A stretch of 64,000 nt of DNA from Arabidopsis thaliana (lineage: Eukaryota; Streptophyta; Magnoliopsida; Brassicales; Brassicaceae): positions 16,901,443 to 16,965,442 of the forward strand of contig NC_003071.7 in NCBI RefSeq assembly GCF_000001735.4, read 5' to 3'. The translations under genes and the position numbers were made by a program. The notes beneath the pieces are model-generated. The model was not told the origin of the DNA and did no database searches. It worked only from the letters and a program-made list of their open reading frames with translations. Positions 22,099-33,484 of this stretch are shown piece after piece; within the stretch, counting starts at the first letter, position 1, and each line of letters opens with the position of its first letter.

Positions 22099-24233
22099 AT
22101 GGCTGATCATAAAGGAAAGGTTCCAGTCTCTTTATCTGCATCCTCTTCATCGTTGTCTCTGTCTCCAAAAACAACGCCAATAGAGGCGGAAGTGTGGTTG
22201 ATTGCTGAGGCAAGGGCTCAGGAGATACTATGTGCCATCCAACCTAACTATCTTGCAGAAAGAAGTAGGAATAAGATCATCAGTAATCTCCAGACTCTTC
22301 TGTGGGAACGTCTTGGAATTGAGGTTAGAACTTTCTTGCTTTTGTTGGATGAACTTTCCTTCAGTCTCCAACGTATTAGGAATGCTAAAGTTTTCTAACT
22401 TGATCAAAATGTAGTTTTAATGCGGTGTTGTATATTACCAGGTGTATTTATTTGGTTCAATGCCATTAAAAACCTATCTCCCAGATGGAGATATTGATCT
22501 GACAGTTCTAACTCATCATGCTTCGGAGGAGGACTGTGCTAGAGCAGTGTGTTGTGTGCTTGAAGCTGAAATGGGAAATTCAGATCTCCAAGTAACTGGT
22601 GTTCAGTATGTCCAAGCAAAGGTTTGCTTGGTTCCTTGTTTGTTTTTAAATATGTGTGTTCAATAAAAACTCATATTCCATGCTTATGCTGTTTCCCGCT
22701 CAAATGATGTTTTTGATGGTAGGTCAAAGTCATAAAGTGCTCTATCAGGGACGTTGCTTTCGATATCTCCTTCAATCAATTGGCGGGACTAGGCGCTTTA
22801 TGTTTTCTGGAGCAGGTAAAATACTTGATGATAGTATAATATATACTTGTTTCCATCGTCTATTCTCTCAACTGATGATATTTTTGTTGCTTTATTAGGT
22901 TGACAAAGCTTTTGGTAGAGACCATCTGTTCAAAAAAAGCATCATTTTGGTTAAGGCCTGGTGTTTTTATGAAAGCCGTATTCTCGGTGCCAACTCTGGA
23001 TTGATTTCGACATATGCATTGGCTATACTCGTCTTGAACATCGTCAACATGTCTTATTCATCACTGTCTGGCCCTTTAGCTGTAAGCATTTTTAAATCTG
23101 AGCTTATTTGGAAATTGCTTCCAAGATTAACATATTAAATCTCTATCATCAACAGGTTCTGTATAAGTTCATAAATTACTATGGATCATTTGATTGGAAG
23201 AATTACTGTGTCACGGTCACTGGTCCGGTCCCGATATCATCTCTTCCAGATATTACTGGTAAGGACGCTGAGATAATCGAAAACTTCATTTGTTGTTTCC
23301 TCTAAATTTGAAAACTTCATTTGTTGTTCCCTTCAGAAACCGGAAATCATGAAGTGTTCCTAGATGAGAAGTTCTTCAGAGAATGCATGGAGTTATATTC
23401 TGGGGAAACTGGAGTTGTTGAAGCCAGCAGGAAATATTTTCCTGTAAAATATTACAACATACTGGATCCTCTGAAACACAGTAACAACCTTGGACGTAGT
23501 GTGACAAAAGGTACTATATTAACCAGAGATTTCTAAGCATGATTATTGGTATCTCAAGTAATATTTTCTATCTTTTGTGTAATCTTGCTAGGAAATATGG
23601 TACGTTTAAGAAATTGTTTTATGCTGGGAGTTCAGAAACTCAGAGATGTGCTTACACTGCCTGGAGAGAACGTGGGTTGGAAACTGGAGAAGTTCTTTAA
23701 TGTTTCACTGGAGAGGAACGGTAAGGGACAAAGACAAGACGTAGAGGAGCCTGTCGTCGCGTTTGGCACTGGAGCAGCAGACTACTCTCAACTTAAAGGA
23801 GATTTTGACAGATACCGCAATAATCTTATATACGGGAAGTGGTTTCACGGTGAGAGCCTGCATAACTGGCTCCCTCCGAGTCTAGACACAACTTCCTGGG
23901 CAAATATCAGCTTCTATATGAGCAGGGTAAGGAATGGTTTCAATGGGAGGAATCAGGAGGGACCAACATCCATGCCAAATATCAAACAGTCACCAAACAA
24001 TCGGAGATCAAACGGAACAGGCACTTACATTCCTGGAATGGTACATTCACCGTTTACTCTTTCACTCATATTCCTATTTTGGAAAAGAAGTTGTTTTTCA
24101 AAATGTATTGATCCATCGGTTTCTTTTGCAGAGTAAACAATCTAACACCGCTGGGTGCAGTAGCAGCAAACCGAGCACGGTGAAGTCATTACCTTCAGCA
24201 TCTGAGACTCAAGAGTCCAAAAAGAATCCTTGA
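22099..24233 (+). CDS. Nucleotidyltransferase-fold (PAP/TUTase-like) protein
   Basis: Exons 22099-22323, 22442-22621, 22723-22815, 22899-23081, 23156-23258, 23337-23510, 23592-24040 and 24132-24233 give 502 aa. The polymerase-beta-type nucleotidyltransferase motif is intact: FGSMPLKTYLPDGDIDLTVL near residues 79-98, with the helix-turn GS and catalytic D-x-D. The third acidic residue is probably in DVAFDISFN (residues about 146-154). A PAP-associated-like region follows (YALAILVLNIV and YKFINYYGSFDW). The last ~100 residues are polar and probably disordered. Substrate and location are not evident; relatives add nucleotides to RNA 3' ends. Recalled as At2g40520. Confidence 0.9.
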
Positions 24234-24333
24234 ATTGGTTGGTCTCTTAGGCTAAAACCTTTTGCCTAATAACCTTAGGGTTTATCGTCTCGCATTCTTA
24301 CCAACATTAAACAATGACAAAGAGTTTTTCTTT

Positions 24334-24363
24334 TTCTTCTTCTTCTTCTTCTTCTTCTTCTTC
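24334..24363. repeat. (TTC)10 microsatellite
   Basis: Ten perfect TTC units about 100 bp after the nucleotidyltransferase stop codon, likely in its 3' UTR. Confidence 0.95.
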
Positions 24364-25385
24364 TATTGGTGGTGTATTGGAAGTTGCAAAGGTTGCAGCA
24401 GATGCTTCATTAGGATTGTAATTCTGTTTGAACCTTTATTCATTCAAAGGTCTCTTTTATTAAGGTTGACAGAAGAAAGATGATTTGCTCTTTATAAATT
24501 CTTGATGGTCATTTTAGTCAAAAATCCCAAAAAAAAACATGAAACTTATCTAAGTTGTTAGAATTATTACATTGCCATGAAGCTGTTTTATAAGAAACTT
24601 TAGTTTGATCTGATAGAGAAGTTGCTGTCACTTGTTAGTGGAGTTTAGGGCCCAGCCAGGGATCTTTTTATGACAATTATCCATATTTGATATGTATCCT
24701 ATTCCTATGTATGATATGACGATATACTTCCAAAGCATTACGTCATATCTCACATATCTTAAAATTGTTATCATCTTCATACGAACATATGCATTATAGA
24801 GTAATTCTGCAAGATTTTCCGAATAGTTTTATATAGTTACATCAATAATTAGGTTGATTATGGAGATCTTAGCAAGATCAAATCAAAACTTGAAACATTA
24901 TGAGTTATGACGATGATATATTGATATCGGTTTGTTGGCGTATTAAAGCTAAGTAGCATAATTAATTGTAGATTATAGATATAGAATATTATCTAAATTA
25001 TTCCTCTAATTCCTCACTGATCGGATCCCAATGATACATACGTGGCTACTTTCGACAGTCAGTAACATGTTTATTAACTCGTAATGCATTTCTAAGCGAG
25101 ACATGATCATTAAAAGATAAGAAAACGCAATTATTCACTTCTTCTGTGCCAGAATGCTGTGTCGTTAATTATTGTCACTAAATACTTTAATTATAAAACA
25201 TAGTATATTAATTATACACTTAGGTTTGATAACCCCATGCTTTTATTAAAAAGGGAATAATGAGTTTTCTGCTATTCGGCATACCTCTTCAGTCGGCATT
25301 GACCAATGGTAGCACGTGACCCCCATATGCTTACGTTGCTCTTTTGATTACAAGACGATGATAGAATTTTTTAATTAAACCAGTG

Positions 25386-25455
25386 CATATAAGTTCCTCT
25401 AAGGCGTTTATGCTTAAACCCATATAAGTTCCTCTAAGGCGTTTATGCTTAAACC
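25386..25455. repeat. Perfect 35-bp tandem duplication
   Basis: A unit starting catataagttcctctaagg and ending gcttaaacc is present twice without mismatch (25386-25420 and 25421-25455), implying a very recent event. It lies about 700 bp upstream of CEP15. Confidence 0.95.
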
Positions 25456-26157
25456 CTTCATGAAACTACCTCACAACTTGGTTTAGATGCTTTAGAGTAT
25501 ATAGTATTCCAATATCTCACTCCGGTTACAAGTCCAAACTCAATTGCGTGAATCTCTTGGAAGTGTTATAATCTCGGAATGATTGTATCTCCTAAGTCCT
25601 AGCTCCCTCTTTAGTAAAAGATGAACAAAAAAGGGACTTGGGTTAAAATACTAGTTTTCCAAAATTTTAAATAAAAATAACAGTTAAATGAGAAAAAAAT
25701 CCAACGTCTCTAATTTGTCCCCAACAATGAACTTTGTGGTCAATGCTTTTGGAAAGTTTATTACTTAAATTTTTGATTTAATCACTAGTTTTTAAAAATC
25801 TCATAATATTTATATTGTCTTAACAATTTTCCAACAAATATACGACTTGTCCTAGAACAAGGCATGCAATGAGAGATCATTACGATAGAAATAAAAAGAT
25901 AACATAGATAAATCAAAGAAAAGAAAAAGTAAGAAATTGCCATGTTATAAATCCATCATGACCTTTGTTTGCCAATTTCAACAAAGTTGGCCCTCCAAAT
26001 TTAATAATGCAATGCTACTTTTCTTATATAGTTACTCATATATATGTATGATCTCTATTATAACCACAACGCTACAATCTCTTCTTGAACCTAAAGAAAA
26101 CAAGAAGAAAGAAAAAATTCATATAAATTCTCTTATATTTTTTCACCTTTATATTGA

Positions 26158-26475
26158 ATGGATGCAACGAAGATTAAGTTTGACGTTATATTACTCTCCT
26201 TCTTACTAATTATCTCCGGAATTCCTTCGAATCTTGGGTTGAGTACAAGTGTGAGAGGCACTACTAGATCGGAGCCGGAAGCCTTTCACGGCGGTAAATT
26301 CCCGGCAATGAAGATGAGGAAGTTGATGGCACCAAACATGGAAGTTGATTATTCGAGTGACTATTATGATGGAGGATCATCATCATCAACAACATCACCA
26401 TCACCTCCAGTGCCTGATTATGATGATATTTATAGAAGGCAAGGTGATGTCCCAAGCCCTGGTATTGGCCACTGA
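26158..26475 (+). CDS. CEP15: Secreted peptide hormone precursor, CEP family group II
   Basis: Intronless, 105 aa. It has the three-part layout of C-TERMINALLY ENCODED PEPTIDE precursors: an N-terminal signal peptide (residues 1 to about 28, hydrophobic FDVILLSFLLIISGIP), a variable Ser-rich middle containing Tyr and Asp clusters, and a C-terminal peptide IYRRQGDVPSPGIGH (residues 91-105) ending exactly at the stop. The terminal SPGIGH matches the SPG(V/I)GH ending of CEP ligands. Group I CEPs have an extra upstream Pro pattern, so this fits the divergent group II (CEP13-15 as I recall; this locus is remembered as CEP15). CEPs are proline-hydroxylated apoplastic ligands of LRR receptor kinases (CEPR1/2 for group I). 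The receptor for this member cannot be inferred. Confidence 0.8.
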   Translation: MDATKIKFDVILLSFLLIISGIPSNLGLSTSVRGTTRSEPEAFHGGKFPAMKMRKLMAPNMEVDYSSDYYDGGSSSSTTSPSPPVPDYDDIYRRQGDVPSPGIGH

Positions 26476-27762
26476 TCCATACATGTCATGCGTATATACA
26501 CACACATATAGACATTTTGTGTTAAATATATTTATACATACATGTTGTTTATAATGTTTTTGTCCTTGGAGGTCGTCTCCGTATGATCAGTTTTATTTTG
26601 CTCTTTTCCTTCATTTTTTTATATTTTGATCTTATTTCATTTTGTCTTTTTAGTTCATAAAATATAATTGTGCCCTTCCTCTTGAATTGTCTCATTTCCT
26701 CGTGTTGATGGGAGTTCATGTATTCATGTATGTAATACAACTCATAATAAAAAAACTGTATTTGTCAGTTGTAAAACTCTTTTTTTTTGTTATTAAAATG
26801 GAATATTTTTCTATAACACTAAAAGAGAGTAATTTACCCACAATAATATAAAACAGGCAGGGATTAATCCAAGAATTTTCTTTTGATAAATATGTGGATA
26901 TATAACTCTCTCTCTCTTTTCAGGTGTGTGTTTTAACTTATATCCAAGAATCTTGTGGTATATTTATCTAGTTTTATGTTATCAAAAACATAAATGAAAT
27001 AAAAATATGGGAAAGAAAACACAAAAACATTCTGTCAGTTGGTGACAAAAGGAACATTCTGTCGGTTATACAGTCTTTAACCATTCACCAAAGCAAGTTG
27101 TTTATAAATTAACATCGAAAACTATGCATATTTTGGCTTACTGGCCCGTTAACAAAGCATAAAAAAAGTATTTATCGTTCTCTGTTTTTTACTGCCTAAA
27201 ATCTTTCCAGATTTGGAATTACATTGGCTTATAAATGTACGTTAATGAGTAAACACTAAATCACAGCATCCCATATCGCCAACTAAGAAACTCAATTATC
27301 TCCCAAGTAAATTTTACTTACCATCACCAATCTATCATCACTTGTTACCCATTTTACCAAGAAAAAACGAAAAGTTTCTTTCCCATAATATATATGCCGC
27401 CGATTGCCAAGAAAAACAAGATTTTCATTCCTAGATTGTGTTTGCGGGTAAACAATAAAAAGAAGAAGAAAATGGTCAATTGGTTAAGAAACTCTAATAA
27501 GTAAAAACAAAATGGTTTCGTGTAAGATCAATTCGAATTCATTTTTATTTTGGCAAAATTGCAAAAATTAATAAGAGTTGATAGTAGACGACAAACATTT
27601 TCTTGTACACTAATTACTGTAACAGTCACATTATTATAATGAAAGAGGGATTCAGCAATCCTAAAATATGATTTGTAATTTCATAATCATTAATTAAATC
27701 GCCCAATTTTGAACTTTTTAATCTTAAAACTTCGGAAAATGATTGGTCTATATTTGTGCCCA

Positions 27763-27786
27763 ATATATATATATATATATATATAT
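27763..27786. repeat. (AT)12 microsatellite
   Basis: Twelve perfect AT units in intergenic DNA. Confidence 0.95.
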
Positions 27787-29264
27787 AAGTATAAATAATA
27801 AGTTCTATTCTTAAGAATCATTAGTATATCCTAAAACCTGCTTTTGGCAATCAAGAAAATAACTTGCAAAAAACCCATGGCGAACCTAATCTTCACTAAA
27901 ACAGACTCCAGAAAAAGAGTGTTCCAAGCAAAATCTTGATGATATAAGAGACTCCAGAAAACAATCGTCTCTCTAGTGAGCTTCACATATCAACAGTGTA
28001 TAAGTTTTTGACTAGCAAAAAACAAATATCGTTCACATTTGACTGATACATCATACACCAAACTGAAAAGACAGCATTCCCCAAATCACGTATAGAATCT
28101 TAAATCATATAAAATACATTTTGTTCTTTGCTTTGAAATATCAAATGTTAGTGTGATTTGTCGTCATGCAACGCATGCATATAATATTAATTTATTATTT
28201 GATTTGGTAATAAGTCTCTTTATACATGCATTGAATCCACCGACCAAGTCTACTATATGCTTTGAAAGTTTGAATTATATAATAATAGAAAAGATTGTTG
28301 TGAAGAGCAAGCTGAATCGATTTGGAGAATTGGATTCCGATCTGGTTTTATAATTGTTCGACTACAATAATGTCAAATGGGATAGCAAGAAAATAATGTA
28401 TAAAGGTTGAAATTGCGCAACACCTAACAAAAGGGAGAGAAAGAAAACACCCCAAAAACAAAAAGGTAGAGGAAGAAACACATAAAAGAGGAGTGAAAGA
28501 GAAAGAAGCATAAAAAGAAAGGAATAGAAATAGAGCACCAATCAATGACTTCAAATTCAATTATTTCGAAACAAATTTTTAAATTTATAGATTACTAAAA
28601 ATCAACAAACTTTTATAGAATAAATTTGTAAATCTATGATTCATTAGCTAAACAACTAATTTTTACACACTAAAACAATTCAGAGATGTGTACAAATAAA
28701 GACATGTGTTAAATAATAATAATTATTTGTAAAAAAATGAGATATAAAAAAGTAGATGCAACCAAATTTTTTAAAAAAAACCTTTAAAATGCCATAAAAC
28801 CATTCTAAAAGTTTATAACTGTATATATAGATTTGTTATTAATTATTTTATATGTTGCTATTCATTTATTAAATATCATCTAGTTGTTCACCATAATCCA
28901 TAATAGGGACAAAATCTTAAATACATTTCATATCAATTTTTTTCTTTCTTACAATCTGCCAAGTTAAAGAAATTCACAAATTATAAAAGAGAAATAATAA
29001 GGTAGTATTAAAAATTTAATACTAGTGACTATCAATAGATAGTAACAAATACTAATATAAGTATATATTAATTACGCGTTATATATACCTTTTAACAAAA
29101 TATATTATTGTTGTTGACTGATACAGAGAGAAATAAAAAAAAAAACAGTTTCGATTTTTGTTATTGCAACAAAAAGTTTCGGAAAATAGAGAGAAAAGAG
29201 AGTGAGTGAGGTTGGTGATGACCAGATTTTGAGGCTTATCAATAGTACAAAGCTTGCAAAATCA

Positions 29265-29976
29265 ATGGCGCAAATTCTGTTGGTAAGTATAAGAAAAAAA
29301 AGAAAAGCTTTTTCCTTTAGATGTCATGTAACTGTCGGGAGAGCACTCACGTGTTTCTGTCTCTTCACCTGTAAATATTCTCGCCACGTTTGCTCTCTTT
29401 CTTTTTTTCCCCGAGAAAACGCAAAGACAAAGACGTTTTTTTAATTTGGCTATAGCATGTGGAGGCTATGGGTTCTTATCTTGTATCGTCGTTCTTTGTC
29501 TTCAATATCTTTAATTCAATGATAAGCAGATCATCTCTTTCTTCACTCCTACACATCGATTCACGTCATCCACCCAGAAAAATTCATACTTCAATTAAAA
29601 ATTCTGTAAGTGGAAAAAACACAGTTGGCAAAATGGGCAAAAGCTAATAATTGATTTATCTCCATTTATGGCTAAAAGCCTAACACTAGGCTCTACACTT
29701 TTCAAGTCTTTTCATTTTCTGGGTAATTGTTGTTCAATTTTAGAGATTTAGGGTTTTTGATTGTTCTTCTTTTTCTGGGTTTTATCTAAATTCGTGGATA
29801 TGAGAATGGCATGTGCGTGAATGTGGCCTACTTTGTTTTCTTCCTTCTAATTTGGGAACAGAGTTTGGTTGTCCTATTTATTGTTACTTTGTAGGTTTCA
29901 CTCTTTTCGACATTACTTTTCAATTGCTTCAGATTCATAAATCTATCTTCTTCTTTCTTTGGTTGTTCAGCTTTAG
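29265..29976 (+). promoter_or_regulatory. Probable KUP2 leader intron spanned by a 7-codon upstream ORF
   Basis: A good donor (ttg|gtaagta) at 29283 and acceptor (tgttcag|ctttag) at 29970 suggest a 5' UTR intron. Joining them gives ATG at 29265, MAQILLL, then an immediate TAG at 29974-29976, 26 nt before the KUP2 start. The splice sites are seen; use of the intron and translation of the upstream ORF are inferred. Confidence 0.4.
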
Positions 29977-30002
29977 CGTGTTAGGCTGAACATTTAAGAA
30001 CC

Positions 30003-33000
30003 ATGGATCTCAATCTCGGAAAATGCTGTGGTTCTCGTTCTTCTAAGGTTTGTTGTCCATTTTCTTTTAGATTTGCTCAATTTTGGAATTTTGAGCTGAA
30101 TAAAGATTGGAACTTTGACAATTATGCAGAAGGAATCATGGAGGTCGGTTTTGCTTCTTGCTTACCAGAGTCTTGGTGTTGTCTATGGAGACTTGAGTAT
30201 CTCTCCGCTTTATGTCTTTAAGAGCACTTTTGCTGAGGACATTCAACATTCAGAGACCAATGAAGAGATCTACGGTGTTATGTCTTTTGTTTTCTGGACT
30301 TTAACTTTGGTTCCTTTGCTTAAGTATGTCTTCATTGTCCTCCGAGCTGATGATAACGGAGAAGGTGAGGGGAAGAGACACTTTCAGAGCAGAAAATCAT
30401 CGAGAAACTTTATTTGCTTTGCTTATGAAGGTTTGTTACATTTGTTTTCAGGTGGAACTTTTGCTTTGTACTCATTGATCTGCCGTCATGTCAAAGTTAG
30501 CCTCCTCCCAAACCGACAAGTCTCTGATGAGGCACTGTCCACTTATAAGCTGGAGCATCCACCGGAGAAGAACCATGACTCGTGTGTGAAAAGATATCTG
30601 GAGAAACACAAGTGGTTACACACTGCTTTGCTGCTTCTTGTTCTTCTTGGGACTTGTATGGTTATTGGAGATGGACTTCTCACTCCAGCTATCTCCGGTA
30701 TGTATGCTTCTGTGTTTGTAGACAGATATTCCAGTGTCCAATTGCTAGTTAAAAGAGTTTTCTAATCTTTTCTTTTTCTTGTATGTAGTTTTCTCTGCTG
30801 TGTCAGGTCTTGAGCTGAATATGTCTAAAGAACATCACCAATGTAAGTACACAAAGACTGGGTAGTGTTAGTTTTTGCTACTTGAGTTCTGATGAATGAT
30901 GGCTTCCTTTGTTGTTCAAACGTGCAGATGCAGTAATTCCTATTACCTGCTTCATACTAGTCTGCCTTTTCTCGCTTCAGCATTTTGGGACACATCGTGT
31001 TGGGTTTGTTTTCGCGCCTATTGTCCTCACTTGGCTGCTCTGTATAAGTGGTATTGGCTTGTACAATATAATACAGTGGAATCCTCATATATACAAAGCT
31101 CTTTCTCCTACATACATGTTCATGTTCTTGAGAAAGACGAGAGTAAGCGGATGGATGTCTCTAGGCGGGATCTTGTTGTGCATAACTGGTGAGATATATA
31201 AGAAATCGATATTGTTAATGTCGCCATAAATAATGTCAGTAATCTAACTCGTTGAGTCTTTGTTTTAGGTGCTGAGGCCATGTTTGCTGATCTTGGTCAC
31301 TTCAATTACGCAGCAATTCAGGTTAGTTTCTACTTTAGCTTGGATGATTTACTTATTGTTATATCGCCACAGGTTTCAATAAATCTTTGTTTTGTTTGCT
31401 GTAGATTGCGTTTACCTTCCTGGTTTATCCGGCTCTTATATTGGCATACATGGGGCAAGCTGCTTACTTATCCCGGCATCACCATTCTGCTCATGCAATT
31501 GGGTTTTACGTCTCTGTACCAAGTCAGTAATTTGCCTTACTTCAAGAACTCAATTTTTTTTTGGTGTTGATCATTGAAAACGTAATCTGATCTTTTGTTT
31601 ATATAACTCCATGGTTTTGAACAGAATGTTTGCACTGGCCTGTGCTTGCTGTAGCAATTCTTGCTTCTGTTGTGGGAAGCCAAGCGATCATCAGTGGGAC
31701 TTTCTCAATCATAAACCAGAGCCAGTCTCTCGGATGCTTCCCTCGAGTCAAAGTCATTCACACGTCCGATAAGATGCATGGTCAGATTTACATACCGGAG
31801 ATTAACTGGATGCTCATGATTCTCTGCATCGCTGTTACTATCGGGTTTAGAGATGTCAAACACCTGGGAAATGCATCAGGTATGAGATTCTTTTATCAAC
31901 TCAAGAATTTTGGATTCTTCGACTTTGAGATTATATTCCTTTGTGGTTGGTTGCAGGTTTGGCTGTAATGGCGGTTATGCTAGTGACAACATGTCTTACC
32001 TCATTAGTCATTGTTCTTTGCTGGCACAAGCCTCCAATTCTAGCGCTAGCGTTCCTTCTCTTTTTCGGTTCAATAGAACTTCTCTACTTCTCGGCCTCAC
32101 TCACCAAATTTCGTGAAGGCGCTTGGCTTCCGATCCTCTTATCTCTAATATTCATGATCATCATGTTCGTTTGGCACTACACCACCATTAAGAAATACGA
32201 GTTTGATCTCCAGAATAAAGTCTCGCTTGAATGGCTTCTTGCATTGGGTCCAAGCCTCGGAATTTCTCGAGTTCCAGGTATCGGTTTAGTCTTCACGGAT
32301 TTAACCTCTGGAATCCCCGCCAATTTCTCCCGGTTCGTCACCAACCTCCCTGCCTTCCACCGTGTTCTTGTCTTTGTCTGCGTGAAATCTGTCCCTGTCC
32401 CGTTCGTTCCACCTGCTGAGAGATACCTCGTGGGTCGTGTTGGTCCCGTTGACCACCGCTCTTACAGATGCATCGTTCGGTATGGATACCGTGACGTCCA
32501 TCAAGACGTGGACTCATTCGAAACAGAGCTCGTAAGCAAGCTGGCGGATTTCATCCGTTACGATTGGCACAAAAGAACACAACAAGAAGACGACAACGCT
32601 CGTTCTGTCCAGTCCAACGAATCCTCAAGCGAGTCAAGACTAGCCGTGATCGGAACAGTAGCTTACGAGATCGAAGACAATCTCCAACCAGAGAGTGTCT
32701 CCATCGGATTCTCCACAGTCGAAAGCATGGAAGACGTCATACAAATGGCCGAACCAGCCCCAACCGCCACCATAAGACGGGTGAGGTTTGCGGTTGAGGA
32801 AAACAGTTACGAGGACGAAGGATCAACATCGTCAGCAGAAGCAGATGCGGAACTGAGAAGCGAGCTGAGGGATTTGCTGGCAGCGCAAGAAGCAGGAACT
32901 GCGTTTATATTGGGACATTCACATGTGAAAGCGAAACAAGGATCATCGGTGATGAAGAGATTAGCAGTTAATTTCGGTTATAATTTCTTGAGAAGGAACT

Positions 33001-33074
33001 GTAGAGGACCTGACGTGGCTCTTAAGGTTCCACCTGTTTCTCTTTTAGAAGTCGGCATGGTTTATGTTGTTTGA
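30003..33074 (+). CDS. KUP2: KT/HAK/KUP potassium transporter
   Basis: Multispan membrane protein that moves K+ (H+-coupled in this family) and supports turgor-driven cell expansion. Exons 30003-30047, 30130-30364, 30452-30697, 30789-30842, 30928-31188, 31269-31321, 31405-31522, 31625-31879 and 31957-33074 give 794 aa, the length I recall for KT2/KUP2. The family signature is [14 protein letters not shown] near residue 30. Around twelve hydrophobic segments follow, including [20 protein letters not shown] and [14 protein letters not shown]. Conserved blocks include [12 protein letters not shown] and [15 protein letters not shown] long cytosolic C-terminal domain (from about residue 530) carries [14 protein letters not shown]. 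Late residues are acidic and Ser-rich. Splice sites are all GT-AG. Recalled as At2g40540. Confidence 0.96.
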
Positions 33075-33484
33075 CTTATGAAAAAACTAAATATATGAAA
33101 ACCTAATTCCTCTGTTGTAAATTCGTCATGTTTAGCTTCATAGATCTCTGTTTCTGTGTTTGTGAGTCTGGGGTTTGACTTTTAACAAATCTTAAGACCA
33201 AGATGGTCAGAGGATCATATATGCCAAATGAATTAGTTTATTATACACATGAAACGACATCGTATGGAGAGGGGTCCAAAACGGTGCGTTGGAAGTTGGA
33301 GAATGGGCATGGATAATGGCGGGAATAACCTAGGAGATATGGCGGGAAAGGCCCAACTATACACACTTGACATTGCCCTTAATTCGTGTTTGAGCAAAGA
33401 CTCAATCTTTCATCTCTAGATTCTTGGCGATTCTCGCTACATAGTACTTTGGTAAAGAGTGAAATCAAAGGTTGGTTTTGAGAT
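33075..33484. other. Intergenic region: KUP2 3' end and ETG1 promoter
   Basis: A 410-bp gap with the KUP2 3' UTR on the left and the compact ETG1 promoter with E2F and site II elements on the right. Confidence 0.6.
33318..33356 (+). promoter_or_regulatory. ETG1 promoter: two E2F sites and a site II element
   Basis: ggcgggaaa at 33341-33349 is the reverse of TTTCCCGCC, a consensus E2F site. ggcgggaat at 33318-33326 is a near-consensus copy. ggcccaa (33350-33356) abuts it as a site II element. They lie 130-170 bp before the ATG, consistent with this gene being named E2F TARGET GENE 1. Confidence 0.85.

Larger units (their letters stand above)
24234..26157. other. 1.9 kb intergenic region before CEP15
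   Basis: Contains the 3' UTR of the nucleotidyltransferase gene, a (TTC)10 tract, a perfect 35-bp tandem duplication at 25386-25455 and the CEP15 promoter. No other gene is recognised. Confidence 0.5.
26476..30002. other. 3.5 kb intergenic region: CEP15 3' end to KUP2 leader
   Basis: Contains the CEP15 3' UTR (to about 26755), AT-rich DNA with an (AT)12 tract at 27763-27786, and from about 29100 the probable 5' leader of KUP2. Open frames at 28153-28560 have no known domain. No other gene, RNA gene or transposon is recognised. Confidence 0.5.

Noticed and set aside
26264..26554. His/Met-rich frames overlapping CEP15
   Set aside because: They arise from the atc/atg-rich Ser and Asp-Tyr codons of CEP15 read in other frames.
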